A DNA stretch of 64,000 bases, taken from assembly GCF_009847015.1 (NCBI RefSeq), contig NZ_WVEM01000006.1, positions 124,001 to 188,000 on the forward strand, in the 5' to 3' direction. The DNA comes from Sunxiuqinia indica (GTDB lineage: Bacteria; Bacteroidota; Bacteroidia; Bacteroidales; Prolixibacteraceae). This document shows, one piece after another, positions 1-9,250 of this stretch (position 1 is its first letter; each line of letters opens with the position of its first letter). The notes beneath the pieces were generated by a model that saw only the letters and a program-made list of their open reading frames with translations, ran no database searches and had not been told where the DNA came from. Made by a program: the position numbers and the translations under genes.

Positions 1-1782
1 AACAACTTTATCAATTGTTGCAGTAACAGCCGACATATCGGAAATATCCGCACCCATGCCGACAATATCAACTACAAATACAACAACTCCTTCAACATCA
101 CTTGGAGGGGCATAAGAAACAGTGTATGTCCCGTCGCCATTTACAGTAATAACATCGCCATTCCCGTTAGGAGACCAATCTGCATCGGCGTAATACATTG
201 ATGCGTCATAACTACCAGCGGCACCATCTTTCAACGTTATTCCACTGATCGTAAAGGTGACATCAATACGATTACTGAAAACCAGGTCGGCTGTATTAAT
301 GCCAGGGTCAGCTTTCGTTGAACCATATTCGTTATATATTTCCAAACGCAAATTACCTTTCTCTTCAATGTCGCCAATAGCCAACTTGGAATTATCAAAC
401 GCGATTTCTGTCCCTTGAGGTCCATTGTCACTTCCACCACCAGTCTGCGCAACCAAATGGAAAGCCGTGTACTGAGGGGCAGAAGCATCTCTTGCACCTA
501 CCCACATATCAGTCACATTACCCGACAAATCCTTTTTAATTTGAAGAATACGTAAGTGGTTATTGGCATCAGGCGCAAAACTTGCCCAATTGATCAAAGT
601 AAAGGAAGGAACGGTGACATCAAAAGAGTAAATACCTTTGTCATCCAACGAATAGGTTCCGTTAGTTGTTGTTCCGTCAGGAGTTACAAATACAACTGAT
701 TCGTCGCTAGAATTCATCGTCATGGAGAAACTTCCATACGCCGATGGATCAGGAGTACCCAACCAATCGGGATAATCTTCAGGAGCTTGCCAGCCGTTCA
801 TCATCGAACCATCAAGATTAGCCCAATCCAATGGATTGCTTTCCGAAAGCTTCCAGACGATAGTTGTACTAACAGTTTTTGATATGATATCTTGCCATCC
901 ATCAGGCAATTCTGGTTCAGGGTCTGCATATTGGTAATTATCCGCATAATCTTTTGAAACATAATTGAAGACATACCACCATTCTTGCTCATCATTATTA
1001 TCTCGATAGATGGCTACCCTCAACTGATTTTCAGTCAAATCAAGAACTTTTACATTGGTATTCCAGTTTTTTGCATTAGGAGCGACAGCCGCCAAACGAA
1101 TAATAGTAGCATCAGTCGTACTCAGTGTATGATTTTTCACATTTAGATCAAAAACACCTTGTTCCGTTACATCTCCTTCATTTGGTTTATACGAAGTTAA
1201 ATGAGGCCCACCGATCAAATCAAAAGTCATCTCTGCAGCATAGTCCTGATCAGTAGCGCCAACAGATGATCCAGAAGGATCCCAATTTATTTCATAATTC
1301 CCCCAAACTTGTTCCTGAGAAGGATCCGCAAAATACATTGGTCCATTAGTCAGTCCATATTTCCCGTTATCAAGGATCCAGGTCTTGGATTCGCCAACAC
1401 CACCGGTCAACATGTTCCATAATGGATCATCAACATAGCTTAGGTTTGTTGTTGTAATGGAAATCACCATGGTATCAGCTTGCACAAATCCACCGGCACT
1501 TTGTACTCCATAAACGAATTTATATTCTCCGGGAAAAGCGATTTTTACCGTATCTTTTAGTTCTGTAGAACGCCCTGCCGGTGTAACCCATAGCGGAGTC
1601 ACTCCCGGAGTTAAACTTTCGAGGATAATCATGTTTGGGTCGTCAGCATTTTGGGTAATGCTGTATTGCAAATCGTCTTTGGAAATTATTTTTCCAAGCG
1701 AGAACTCATCAGGCTGGCAGGATGCAAAAGCCAGGACCAAGCCTAAAAGAGCTACAAATATATTTAACTTGCGTGTGTTCAT
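1..1782 (-). CDS. SusE/SusF-like surface lipoprotein, cut by the left window edge
   Basis: An open frame runs on the minus strand from ATG at 1782 to the window edge without a stop, so at least 594 residues are encoded and the C-terminus is missing. The N-terminus is a lipoprotein signal: a hydrophobic stretch ending in LAFASC, with Cys22 as the likely lipidated residue. The rest has no obvious catalytic motif. Its Ig/PKD-like beta-strand composition, the early segment beginning FPGEYKFVYG and the Trp/Gly/Asp-rich segments fit the third protein of susCD loci, which binds glycan at the cell surface. It starts 19 bases after the susD stop on the same strand, so it is probably co-transcribed. 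The substrate cannot be read from this window. Confidence 0.75.
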   Translation of the reverse strand, partial: MNTRKLNIFVALLGLVLAFASCQPDEFSLGKIISKDDLQYSITQNADDPNMIILESLTPGVTPLWVTPAGRSTELKDTVKIAFPGEYKFVYGVQSAGGFVQADTMVISITTTNLSYVDDPLWNMLTGGVGESKTWILDNGKYGLTNGPMYFADPSQEQVWGNYEINWDPSGSSVGATDQDYAAEMTFDLIGGPHLTSYKPNEGDVTEQGVFDLNVKNHTLSTTDATIIRLAAVAPNAKNWNTNVKVLDLTENQLRVAIYRDNNDEQEWWYVFNYVSKDYADNYQYADPEPELPDGWQDIISKTVSTTIVWKLSESNPLDWANLDGSMMNGWQAPEDYPDWLGTPDPSAYGSFSMTMNSSDESVVFVTPDGTTTNGTYSLDDKGIYSFDVTVPSFTLINWASFAPDANNHLRILQIKKDLSGNVTDMWVGARDASAPQYTAFHLVAQTGGGSDNGPQGTEIAFDNSKLAIGDIEEKGNLRLEIYNEYGSTKADPGINTADLVFSNRIDVTFTISGITLKDGAAGSYDASMYYADADWSPNGNGDVITVNGDGTYTVSYAPPSDVEGVVVFVVDIVGMGADISDMSAVTATIDKVV

Positions 1783-1801
1783 ACTTTCTTCTTTTTTAAT
1801 A

Positions 1802-3397
1802 TTATTTCCAACCGTCATTTTGAATCAATACTCCATCAGACAAGCTGATTTGCGTTTGAGGAATAACTTGAAAACCTTTGGTCGCCATAATTTTCGACTT
1901 TTCAATCTTCTTGGTTACTTCTACTCCACCGTTCAATACTGTTTGAGTTGTTGCAATGGTATTTGCAGCAGTTTCCAAGCCTTGGCGCAACAGATCCCAG
2001 TAGCGGATGCCTTCCAAAGCAAACTCGTAACGGCGCTCAGCCAACAGATTTGCCGGACTGACCGTTTTACTGTCCAATCCTGCACGTAAACGTATTTCGT
2101 CAAAATAGTCCTGAGCATTTGAGCTACCTAGTTCGGCTGCCATCAACAGCACATCGGCATAGCGAATGACCACGTAATCCTGATATTGGCCGATCATGAA
2201 GTTGGAAGCACCGTTTATTTCAGCAACATCCTTTCCGTCAGGATTAGACAATGGAATGTATTTTTTTGAAGCATAGCCCGTGTATTCGCGCTGATCGCTG
2301 TTGTCAAAATCCAATCCTTCTTCTGCAATACCAATAATAGAGGCTTCTTTGCGCACATCATCTTCTTCGTAGGCATTGTATAATGATGGAAGCACTGTGC
2401 AAGATCCCCAACCTTTTCCATAGGGAGAAAAAGACTGTGACCGTAATCCTAACATCACCATCCAATGATTGCCATCGGTGTTTCCGTCGTAATCTGACGT
2501 AATGTTGTATTTAATGGCGAAAACGGTTTCCTTGTTGTCTTTTCCCGCATAGGTTGTGGTCAATCCATCACCAGCTTCATTTGGGGTAGAGGAAGCTGCG
2601 GGCCACAGGTTTTTATACTCTTCAACCAATCCATACTTATCGGCGGTAATGATATCTTCCAGGCCTTGTAGCACATCGCCTTTGGCAATGGTTAACAAAT
2701 CAGTTTTTCCGTAATAACCGGTATAGAAAAGATAAACTCGAGCAAGCATGGCTTTAGCTGCCCATTTATTAACTCGGCCCGGCTCAACAGTTTCGGCTCC
2801 ATTTGTAGCAGCAAATTGCAAATCTTCGGCAATCAACTTGTATACATCATCCGGATTGGCTTGTGGAATGTTTTCATTAGATGGTTCAGTTAACAGCGGA
2901 ACATTCTCCCAAAGACGAACCATATCGAAGTAGACATAAGCTCTTAAAAAACGAGCTTGCGACTCAATATTATTGCGTAATTGAAGGTCTTCGCCCCATT
3001 CTATCTGATCCATTTTCGAGAGCAAAACATTACAACGATAGATTGCTTTGTAATATGCTTTCCAATAGTCATTAAGCATATCCACTTCGGCAGGAGAACG
3101 GGATAAATCAAACTCATCAGCAACCTGATAGTTATAGCTATCTGATACCCCTGTTGCTCCAAAGCAATTATCGGACAGCACTTCTGCCATAACAGGGAAA
3201 GCCATTCCATTTCCGGCAGAATAAACCACCTGAAGTCCATCGTAACAACCTACAATAGCCAACTCCGCATCATCGGTTGTTTTATAAAAGTTTACATCAG
3301 TAAGCGACGTAATTGGCTCACTATCCAAAAAGCTCTCTGAGCAGGCACTCCATAAAAACAGGCCCAGAGTCAATATATATATGTGTATTTTTTTCAT
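1802..3397 (-). CDS. SusD-family nutrient-binding outer-membrane lipoprotein
   Basis: The 531-residue product begins with a lipoprotein signal (lipobox WSAC, Cys near residue 19) followed by the usual SusD start, SESFLDSEPITSLTD. The N-terminal SusD-like region, the helical TPR-type core and the C-terminal RagB/SusD block with ERRYEFALEG ... RYWDLLRQG are all present, and the length is typical. Proteins of this family sit as a lid on a SusC barrel and capture oligosaccharides or peptides. The gene lies 13 bases downstream of susC and 19 bases upstream of the SusE-like gene. No glycoside hydrolase or polysaccharide lyase is in the window, so the ligand is unknown. Confidence 0.95.
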   Translation of the reverse strand: MKKIHIYILTLGLFLWSACSESFLDSEPITSLTDVNFYKTTDDAELAIVGCYDGLQVVYSAGNGMAFPVMAEVLSDNCFGATGVSDSYNYQVADEFDLSRSPAEVDMLNDYWKAYYKAIYRCNVLLSKMDQIEWGEDLQLRNNIESQARFLRAYVYFDMVRLWENVPLLTEPSNENIPQANPDDVYKLIAEDLQFAATNGAETVEPGRVNKWAAKAMLARVYLFYTGYYGKTDLLTIAKGDVLQGLEDIITADKYGLVEEYKNLWPAASSTPNEAGDGLTTTYAGKDNKETVFAIKYNITSDYDGNTDGNHWMVMLGLRSQSFSPYGKGWGSCTVLPSLYNAYEEDDVRKEASIIGIAEEGLDFDNSDQREYTGYASKKYIPLSNPDGKDVAEINGASNFMIGQYQDYVVIRYADVLLMAAELGSSNAQDYFDEIRLRAGLDSKTVSPANLLAERRYEFALEGIRYWDLLRQGLETAANTIATTQTVLNGGVEVTKKIEKSKIMATKGFQVIPQTQISLSDGVLIQNDGWK

Positions 3398-3410
3398 TAT
3401 CCTTCAGATT

Positions 3411-6400
3411 TTAGAATTTAACATTAAGGCCAACTAAGAATGTTCTCGGACGAGGATAGTAGCCCACATCAACACCTGATGAGCCATTTTCAACTCCATA
3501 ACCAACTTCAGGATCCATTCCGTTATACTCAGTAAATGTAAAGGCATTTTGAGCAGATGTGAACAGTCTCACCTGGCTGAGGTATTTGTTATTAATCAAC
3601 TTCGCAAAATCATACCCTAAGGTAATATTGCTAATTCTCAAGAAATCGCCATCCTTCACAAATAAGTCAGAAAAGAGATAGTTGATGTTTGTTTCGGTTA
3701 CTCTGGGAATCGTATTTGAAGTCCCCTCGCCATGCCAACGACCAAGAAATTCAGTTGTGTAGTTAGCAAATGCACTTGAATGATTTCGGTAGGTTTGTAC
3801 AATTTGATTTCCGGCGACTCCATTTGCAGACATCGAGAAATCGAAATTCTTATAGTCAAATCCAAAAGAGAATCCAAACGTATAATCCGGGTTGGGATCG
3901 CCAACCATCGTTTTATCAGCTTCATTGATAACGCCATCGCCATCCTGGTCAACATATCGTACATCACCTGGTTTGGCAGAGGGTTGAATCACTTTCCCTG
4001 CTGAGTTCGTATTCGCTGTTACCTCCGCTTCGTTTTGGAAAATACCATCCGTTTCCCATCCCCAGAAATATCCAATCGGAAATCCAGTCTCGGCCCGGTG
4101 ATAAAACTCCAGTGCATTATCATATAACATGTTGGTTTTTCCATGTACAATACCATCTTCGGTGGGCACTTCAGTTACTTCATTTTTATTTTTGGCGATG
4201 TTTCCTGATATGAAATAATGGAAATCACCAATTTGGTCATTCCAGTTTAGAGCCAGCTCAATACCGGTATTTTTCACATTACCACCGTTGATGTATGGCG
4301 CATCGGCACCCGCAGTTGCAAGTATTGGTGCTTCGAGCAACCAATCTTTTGTGGTCTTGTTGTACCAATCAACTGTTAAGCCTAATCGTGCATCCAAAAA
4401 ACGAGAATCGATACCAATATTGGTTTGTTCCGATGTTTCCCATTGCAAATTTAAATTCGACAACCGACTAGGATAAGCTCCTACTGTATTGCCCGAAGCA
4501 TCGTAATCTGCAGAACCAAAATAATAATTGGTATTTGATGTTTTAATCGGTGCTAAATATTGCCATGGGCTGATATTTTGATTTCCTACTTGCCCCCAGC
4601 TGGCGCGAATTTTCAGAAAGTCCATCCAACTTTGCGCTGATTCTAAAAATCCTTCGTTTGAAGCCACCCAACCAACAGATACCGATGGGAAGTTACCCCA
4701 GCGATGACTCTGGTCAAAGCGTGAAGATCCGTCACGACGAAAAGTCGCATTCAACATATATTTTTCTTGATAGTTGTAGCTTAAACGCCCAAAGTAAGAT
4801 AACAACATCGATTCATCATTTGGAGCACCGCCGTAACTTAATCTGGTTAATTCAGTATTCGTCGTATTGTCGATATAGGCATGATCCAAATCAGAAATAA
4901 TCAGATCGGCATTAGAAACATTGAGCCACGTTCCTCGGTTTCGATAAGCCTCAGTGCCAACAAGTGCAGAAAAAGAATGATCATCAATTTGATAATCGTA
5001 GGAAAGAACGTTGTTCCAGGTTAGCGCGAGTCCTTTACTTAAATTTTGGCTGGCTTCATCATGAGTTCTAAATGCATAAATCGACAACTCATAAGCAGGC
5101 TTGTAGGAGCGGCTTTCTTCGGTGTAAAAATCAACTCCCAAGGTGGTTTTAAAGGTTAAGTTTTTAATCGGATTGATTTCAATATACACATCCCCAAAAA
5201 GTTTTTGATTATTCTTTTTAGATTGATTGTTTAAAACCATCGAGGCATACGGGTTATTTTCTCCTTCAACCCAAGGATCCCAAACCTCTCCATTGTGCAT
5301 CACCCCAGCTCCTGATGTGTTATTCAAAAAGTTACCTTCATCATCATACATCGGTAAAAACGGACTGGTATTAAATGCACCACGCAAGGTATTGTTGTAT
5401 TGATCGCCAACGCCAATTCCTCTTTTCTCAACGTAACCAAAAGTTAAGTGCTGTCCAACTTTTACATAGTCGTCATATAATTTGTGCTCCGTATTAACCC
5501 GGAAATTGTACCTGTCGTAGTTTGAAACAGAAGGTCCACCAACGGTTCCTTCCTGCCCGGTATACGAAAGCGAAATAGAATAAACCGAAGCGTCGGTACC
5601 TCCATTTATTCCCAGTGTGTAGTTCTGAGTAATCGCATCGTCGTATATCATTTCATCAATCCAGTCGGTGCCTTCTCCCATCGCAGAAATTTCATCGGCG
5701 TTAAAATATGGTGCCTTGCCCGAATTGATTGCGGTTTCATTCATGATGACGGCATATTCCTTGCTATTCATCATATCAACCTTCCGTGCAATGTTTTGAA
5801 CGCCATAATACGAATCGAATGAAATCTGAGCACTTCCTTTTTTTCCTGATTTCGTTGTAATCAAAACAACTCCGTTTGCTGCTTGCGATCCGTAAATGGC
5901 AGCCGAAGCAGCATCTTTCAGTACATCAATACTTTCAATATCCGAATTGTTCAGGTAAGAGATATCGCCACTTTGAACACCGTCAACAACATAAAGTGGA
6001 CCGGAGTTTCCAATGGTTCCCAAACCACGCACGGTTACGTTCATCCCTTCGCCCGGTTGTCCTGAAGTAGACGAAATTTGCACACCGGGAGTTTGTCCCT
6101 GTAAAGCCTGAAGCGCGCTTGTTGTGCTTCGCTTTTGAAGCTCTTCCCCGTCAACCTGAATTGTTGCTCCGGTTACCAGTTTCTTTTTCTGAACCCCATA
6201 CCCAACGACCACAACTTCATCGAAGAGTTCAACTTCTTCTTCCAGGGCAACCTGCAGATTTGATTTTCCGACAACCGAAATTTCCTGAGAAGCAAATCCA
6301 ACAAACGAGATCAACAACACATCTTCATTCGATACGCTTAGCGTAAATTCACCATCGAAATTTGTGACTGTTCCATTTGTAGTTCCTTTAATTACAACAG

Positions 6401-6590
6401 ATGCACCGGGGATTGGTGTTCCGGAATCTGCTTCTGTAACAACTCCGGAAATCATGCGCTCTGTAGTTTGAGCATTCCCGGAAAAGACAAGTAGCATTGA
6501 AAAGATTAGCAAGGCCGCACTCAAATGCACACCAAACAATCTTTTAATGGAGTTCTTAAAAAAACTCTCATCATTGCGTTTTTCTTTCAT
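3411..6590 (-). CDS. SusC/RagA-family TonB-linked outer-membrane transporter
   Basis: This is a 1059-residue TonB-dependent transporter of the SusC class. A long N-terminal leader (hydrophobic segment about 22-37, ending at NAQ) is followed by a carboxypeptidase-like regulatory domain (about 46-118), the TonB-box-like stretch DEVVVVGYG (about 124-132), a plug domain (about 140-245, with LYVVDGV) and a 22-strand-type barrel ending in the aromatic C-terminus GLNVKF. It imports ligands delivered by the neighbouring SusD using TonB energy. It is first in the minus-strand susC-susD-susE order. No sigma/anti-sigma pair or hybrid sensor is adjacent on the visible side, so its regulator is not identified. 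Confidence 0.96.
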   Translation of the reverse strand: MKEKRNDESFFKNSIKRLFGVHLSAALLIFSMLLVFSGNAQTTERMISGVVTEADSGTPIPGASVVIKGTTNGTVTNFDGEFTLSVSNEDVLLISFVGFASQEISVVGKSNLQVALEEEVELFDEVVVVGYGVQKKKLVTGATIQVDGEELQKRSTTSALQALQGQTPGVQISSTSGQPGEGMNVTVRGLGTIGNSGPLYVVDGVQSGDISYLNNSDIESIDVLKDAASAAIYGSQAANGVVLITTKSGKKGSAQISFDSYYGVQNIARKVDMMNSKEYAVIMNETAINSGKAPYFNADEISAMGEGTDWIDEMIYDDAITQNYTLGINGGTDASVYSISLSYTGQEGTVGGPSVSNYDRYNFRVNTEHKLYDDYVKVGQHLTFGYVEKRGIGVGDQYNNTLRGAFNTSPFLPMYDDEGNFLNNTSGAGVMHNGEVWDPWVEGENNPYASMVLNNQSKKNNQKLFGDVYIEINPIKNLTFKTTLGVDFYTEESRSYKPAYELSIYAFRTHDEASQNLSKGLALTWNNVLSYDYQIDDHSFSALVGTEAYRNRGTWLNVSNADLIISDLDHAYIDNTTNTELTRLSYGGAPNDESMLLSYFGRLSYNYQEKYMLNATFRRDGSSRFDQSHRWGNFPSVSVGWVASNEGFLESAQSWMDFLKIRASWGQVGNQNISPWQYLAPIKTSNTNYYFGSADYDASGNTVGAYPSRLSNLNLQWETSEQTNIGIDSRFLDARLGLTVDWYNKTTKDWLLEAPILATAGADAPYINGGNVKNTGIELALNWNDQIGDFHYFISGNIAKNKNEVTEVPTEDGIVHGKTNMLYDNALEFYHRAETGFPIGYFWGWETDGIFQNEAEVTANTNSAGKVIQPSAKPGDVRYVDQDGDGVINEADKTMVGDPNPDYTFGFSFGFDYKNFDFSMSANGVAGNQIVQTYRNHSSAFANYTTEFLGRWHGEGTSNTIPRVTETNINYLFSDLFVKDGDFLRISNITLGYDFAKLINNKYLSQVRLFTSAQNAFTFTEYNGMDPEVGYGVENGSSGVDVGYYPRPRTFLVGLNVKF

Positions 6591-6681
6591 ACGTTAAAGT
6601 TTATTGATTAGATATTTCAACTAGTTTAGTTATTGTTTGGAATTAAAAGCTCACCGCTCCAATTCCTCTCCTATGCTTTCT

Positions 6682-6689
6682 CAAAAGTA
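6682..6689 (-). promoter_or_regulatory. Putative -7 element of the susC promoter
   Basis: The minus strand reads TACTTTTG, a full match to the Bacteroidota -7 consensus TAnnTTTG, about 90 bases upstream of the susC ATG. I do not find a clean -33 TTTG at the expected spacing, so support is the -7 match and its position. The rest of 6591-6946 shows nothing else I can name. Confidence 0.4.
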
Positions 6690-6934
6690 GACAAGAACCG
6701 TCCGAAAGGAATGAAAAAATGTTTACGACTGGTAGTCAAATCGTTAATACATACTGCTCATTTGTTAATTTCCACCGGGGCATTTGTTAATCAGCAGCTT
6801 GGCAAATAGCCATATCAATCTGATATACTGACCAGTAACCCAGCAATGTCAAGATTTTCGGAAAATTTGTTTTTTTATGATAAAAGATTTTGTAGTCCGA
6901 ATGAAAATCACAGTAAAGAGTTCATCTCTTTTTA

Positions 6935-6942
6935 TATTTTTG
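6935..6942 (+). promoter_or_regulatory. Putative -7 element for the GIY-YIG gene
   Basis: TATTTTTG matches TAnnTTTG and ends only four bases before the ATG at 6947. If real, the transcript would be leaderless or nearly so, which argues against any start codon further upstream. Confidence 0.5.
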
Positions 6943-6946
6943 CAGA

Positions 6947-7192
6947 ATGAATTTTTACTCGTACGTAATATACAATCAGGAGCATCACCGTTTTTATTAC
7001 GGGTTTTGCCAGGATCTGAAAAAAACCGAGATTGCCCACAACCAAGGGAAAGTGGAAGTTACCAAAGGCCTCACAGGTTGGGTAATTCTTTACAACGAAG
7101 GTTTTGCCAGTAAACAGGAAGCCATCCGCCGAAGCCGGTTTTACCGAACCGTTGCAGGCCAGCGATACCTCAAAAAGATTCTTAATTTTTAG
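6947..7192 (+). CDS. Small GIY-YIG-fold protein with degenerate active site
   Basis: The 81-residue product aligns along its whole length with the short single-domain GIY-YIG proteins (UPF0213/YhbQ-like) common in Bacteroidota: YVIYN for the first motif, FYYGF for the second, then LKKTEIAHNQGK, and a C-terminal QEAIRRSRFY ... YLKKIL. Active members carry Arg in the LxKRxxxHN segment and Glu in the ALxREK segment. Here these positions read Thr and Ser, so nuclease activity is doubtful, although the YG tyrosine remains. The ATG at 6947 is preferred because a promoter element lies just before it. The gene stands alone between susC (divergent) and the SPOR lipoprotein. Confidence 0.8.
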   Translation: MNFYSYVIYNQEHHRFYYGFCQDLKKTEIAHNQGKVEVTKGLTGWVILYNEGFASKQEAIRRSRFYRTVAGQRYLKKILNF

Positions 7193-7255
7193 ATTTCAAC
7201 AATCAATCGTTAATAATCTGTACCACAATGCACAATAAGCCGCATTGCTTTTTCG

Positions 7256-7263
7256 TATTTTTG
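7256..7263 (+). promoter_or_regulatory. Putative -7 element of the SPOR lipoprotein gene
   Basis: TATTTTTG matches TAnnTTTG and lies 35 bases upstream of the ATG at 7299. It also shows that the in-frame TTG at 7245 is upstream of transcription and not the start. Confidence 0.5.
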
Positions 7264-7298
7264 AAGTTCAAAACAACAAAACAATTAAAAAACTAGTC

Positions 7299-7808
7299 AT
7301 GAAAAAAATAATGGTTGCCGTTCTAGCCCTGGGTGTATTATCATCAGGATGTAAGGTTTTTGAAAAACTTAAAAAGGATGATGGACAAACCACCGATACC
7401 ATGCAAGAAGATACTCAGGCAAAAGTATTTTCAGTGCCAGCCACAACTTCTGACGTGAGAGAGAATCCTACTTCGGATCGAATGTATGAAGAGCCGGAAG
7501 AAACGGAAAAGCCAGTACGCGTTCAGAGTGAGACATTTACTTTCGCACAGAAAGAAGATCAGATAAAAAATGAAAGCAGCACTTACTTTGTAATCATCGG
7601 TAGTTTTAGCAGCAACGAAAATGCCAACCGTTATAAGCAAGAGCTAATCCCGCAAGGGTTTAACCCAATTGTATTGCACAGCGAAACCGGCTATTACCGG
7701 GTTTGTGTTAATTCGTATAACGAAGAGCTTGAAGCCAGAAAACGGGTTCACCAAATCAGAAATAATTACCCCAAATACGCTGACACCTGGTTGCTGATTA
7801 AAAAATAA
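7299..7808 (+). CDS. SPOR-domain lipoprotein
   Basis: From ATG 7299 the product has 169 residues. It opens with a lipoprotein signal (MKKIMVAVLALGVLSSGC, Cys18 lipidated). A charged, low-complexity linker (about 20-90) follows, then a C-terminal SPOR domain (about 93-169) with YFVIIGSFSSNENANRYKQE and ending in ADTWLLIKK. SPOR domains bind denuded septal peptidoglycan, so this is probably an envelope protein anchored in the outer membrane and recruited to division sites. It is transcribed alone. A structured terminator-like element follows at 7837-7910. Confidence 0.88.
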   Translation: MKKIMVAVLALGVLSSGCKVFEKLKKDDGQTTDTMQEDTQAKVFSVPATTSDVRENPTSDRMYEEPEETEKPVRVQSETFTFAQKEDQIKNESSTYFVIIGSFSSNENANRYKQELIPQGFNPIVLHSETGYYRVCVNSYNEELEARKRVHQIRNNYPKYADTWLLIKK

Positions 7809-7836
7809 TCGAACGATAGTATCGTTCACATTTAGG

Positions 7837-7910
7837 CTTGGGATTAATGGTATTGATTGGACGGCAAGTAGTAACTTGCGACAACAGTGTTGTTAATCCC
7901 AAGTTTTTTT
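7837..7910 (+). terminator. Branched hairpin with T-run after the SPOR gene
   Basis: An 11-bp perfect stem pairs 7837-7847 (CTTGGGATTAA) with 7893-7903 and is followed directly by seven Ts, as in an intrinsic terminator. Its 45-base interior holds two more perfect hairpins: GCAAGT/ACTTGC (7864-7869 with 7874-7879) and ACAACA/TGTTGT (7881-7886 with 7888-7893). A separate 8-bp inverted repeat sits at 7811-7827. The branched form is unusual for a plain terminator; a small structured RNA or REP-like palindrome is possible. Confidence 0.55.
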
Positions 7911-8008
7911 ATCGCCCAACCATCTACATTCTTGTTCCCAAAATTCAACATGATCCAACCTGCATCAAAAGTGATTCAGTGTCAACTAAAAAAACAGATC
8001 GTCTCTTA

Positions 8009-9160
8009 TTAGATCATAGATGGAACTTGCAGTAACTTTTCGGCTGCTTGCTCCAGTTTACCATTGTCCTTAGCAAAGCACACACGCAGGTAACTCTGGT
8101 TGGTTTTCTCGTGATAAAAAACAGAAGCAGGAGTTGTCCCAATACCAAAATCCCGGGCTAAGCGTTCGGCAAAAATAAAATCCGGCTCGTCTGAAAGTTT
8201 CGAGTAATCCAATAGCTGAAAATAACCGCCTTGTGCATAAACAATGTCGTAGAGGCTGCCTTCCAGCAAGCGGTTAAAATAATTCCGTTTACCCTGAAAT
8301 AATTCTGAGACTTCTTCAAAATTTTGATTTAGCGGCAGGTAATCAGCTAGTGCATACTGCAAGGGCGTATTCACATTGTAAATTTGAATTTGCTGCATTT
8401 TACGAAATTCGCGCATGAGCTTTTCAGGCGCCAAACAGTATGAAATTCCCCATCCATTGATGTTATACAGCGGGCCAAAAGACGAGATGATAAAACTGCG
8501 CTCCACCAACTTGTCATGGCGGGCAACACTTTGATGAATCTGATTATCAAAAATGATGGATTCAAAGATCTCATCGCTCAAAATGATGATGTTCGTGCCA
8601 TTTGTAAGTCGCTGTAATTGGAACAAGTCGTTCTCTGACAAAACAGCTCCCGAAGGATTGTGAGGTGAATTTAGAATGATCATCCGGGTTTTAGAAGAAA
8701 CCATTTTTCGTAGCTCTTCCCAGTCAATTTTAAATGATGGAGCCTTTAACTTCACGTAAACAGGTCGACCACCGTTTAAAATAATCGACGGTGCGAACGA
8801 CTCAAAGGCCGGTTCAAACACGATGACTTCATCATCATCTTTAACAATTGAACTGATCGCCGTATAAATAGCCTGTATTGTTCCCGCAGTAATGGTAATT
8901 TCAGTATGCGGGTTGAACTTCTGAGCATACTTCTTTTCAACCATATCACTAATGGCTTTTCTCAAAGGAAGGACCCCCTCCAGCGGAGCATAGTTATTAA
9001 AACCATTATTGAAGTATTTAGTAGCCAGATCAATCAATTGCTGCGGACAATTAAAATCGGTCTTTCCAACAGCCATATCAATAGCTCCGGATTCTTCGAT
9101 TAGTTTGTTAATCGAGGAAAAAACATTTGAACTCGTATTGGGTAATTTTGATTGCACCAT
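8009..9160 (-). CDS. Class I aminotransferase-fold protein lacking the PLP lysine
   Basis: The 383-residue product resembles methionine aminotransferase YbdL/KAT-type enzymes from end to end: N-terminal QSKLPNTSSNVF, NYAPLEGVLPLR, the NSPHNPSG loop with its PLP-contacting Asn, LSDEIFE with the pyridine-binding Asp, and a C-terminal RVCFAKD with the carboxylate-binding Arg. The segment that should carry the Schiff-base lysine (SFGKTY in YbdL) reads SFGPLY, with Pro about residue 230 (codon CCG at 8471-8473). As read, it cannot form the internal aldimine. The start at 9160 (MVQSK) is preferred over 9190 because a TATTTTTG element lies between them. Role unknown: possibly a binding or regulatory protein. 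Confidence 0.85.
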   Translation of the reverse strand: MVQSKLPNTSSNVFSSINKLIEESGAIDMAVGKTDFNCPQQLIDLATKYFNNGFNNYAPLEGVLPLRKAISDMVEKKYAQKFNPHTEITITAGTIQAIYTAISSIVKDDDEVIVFEPAFESFAPSIILNGGRPVYVKLKAPSFKIDWEELRKMVSSKTRMIILNSPHNPSGAVLSENDLFQLQRLTNGTNIIILSDEIFESIIFDNQIHQSVARHDKLVERSFIISSFGPLYNINGWGISYCLAPEKLMREFRKMQQIQIYNVNTPLQYALADYLPLNQNFEEVSELFQGKRNYFNRLLEGSLYDIVYAQGGYFQLLDYSKLSDEPDFIFAERLARDFGIGTTPASVFYHEKTNQSYLRVCFAKDNGKLEQAAEKLLQVPSMI

Positions 9161-9178
9161 AATTAAGCAATGAGTTTG

Positions 9179-9186
9179 CAAAAATA
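9179..9186 (-). promoter_or_regulatory. Putative -7 element of the aminotransferase-like gene
   Basis: The minus strand reads TATTTTTG, matching TAnnTTTG, 18 bases before the ATG at 9160. It overlaps the region an upstream start at 9190 would have to translate, which supports the shorter protein. Confidence 0.5.
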
Positions 9187-9250
9187 ACAAAAGTGGTGAT
9201 AGTCCATTGAGAGTATGTCTAAAATTACGGAATTAATTCAAACCAATCAA

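Noticed and set aside
1-6590. Complete polysaccharide utilization locus
   Set aside because: Only SusC, SusD and a partial SusE-like gene are visible; no carbohydrate-active enzyme or dedicated regulator is in the window.
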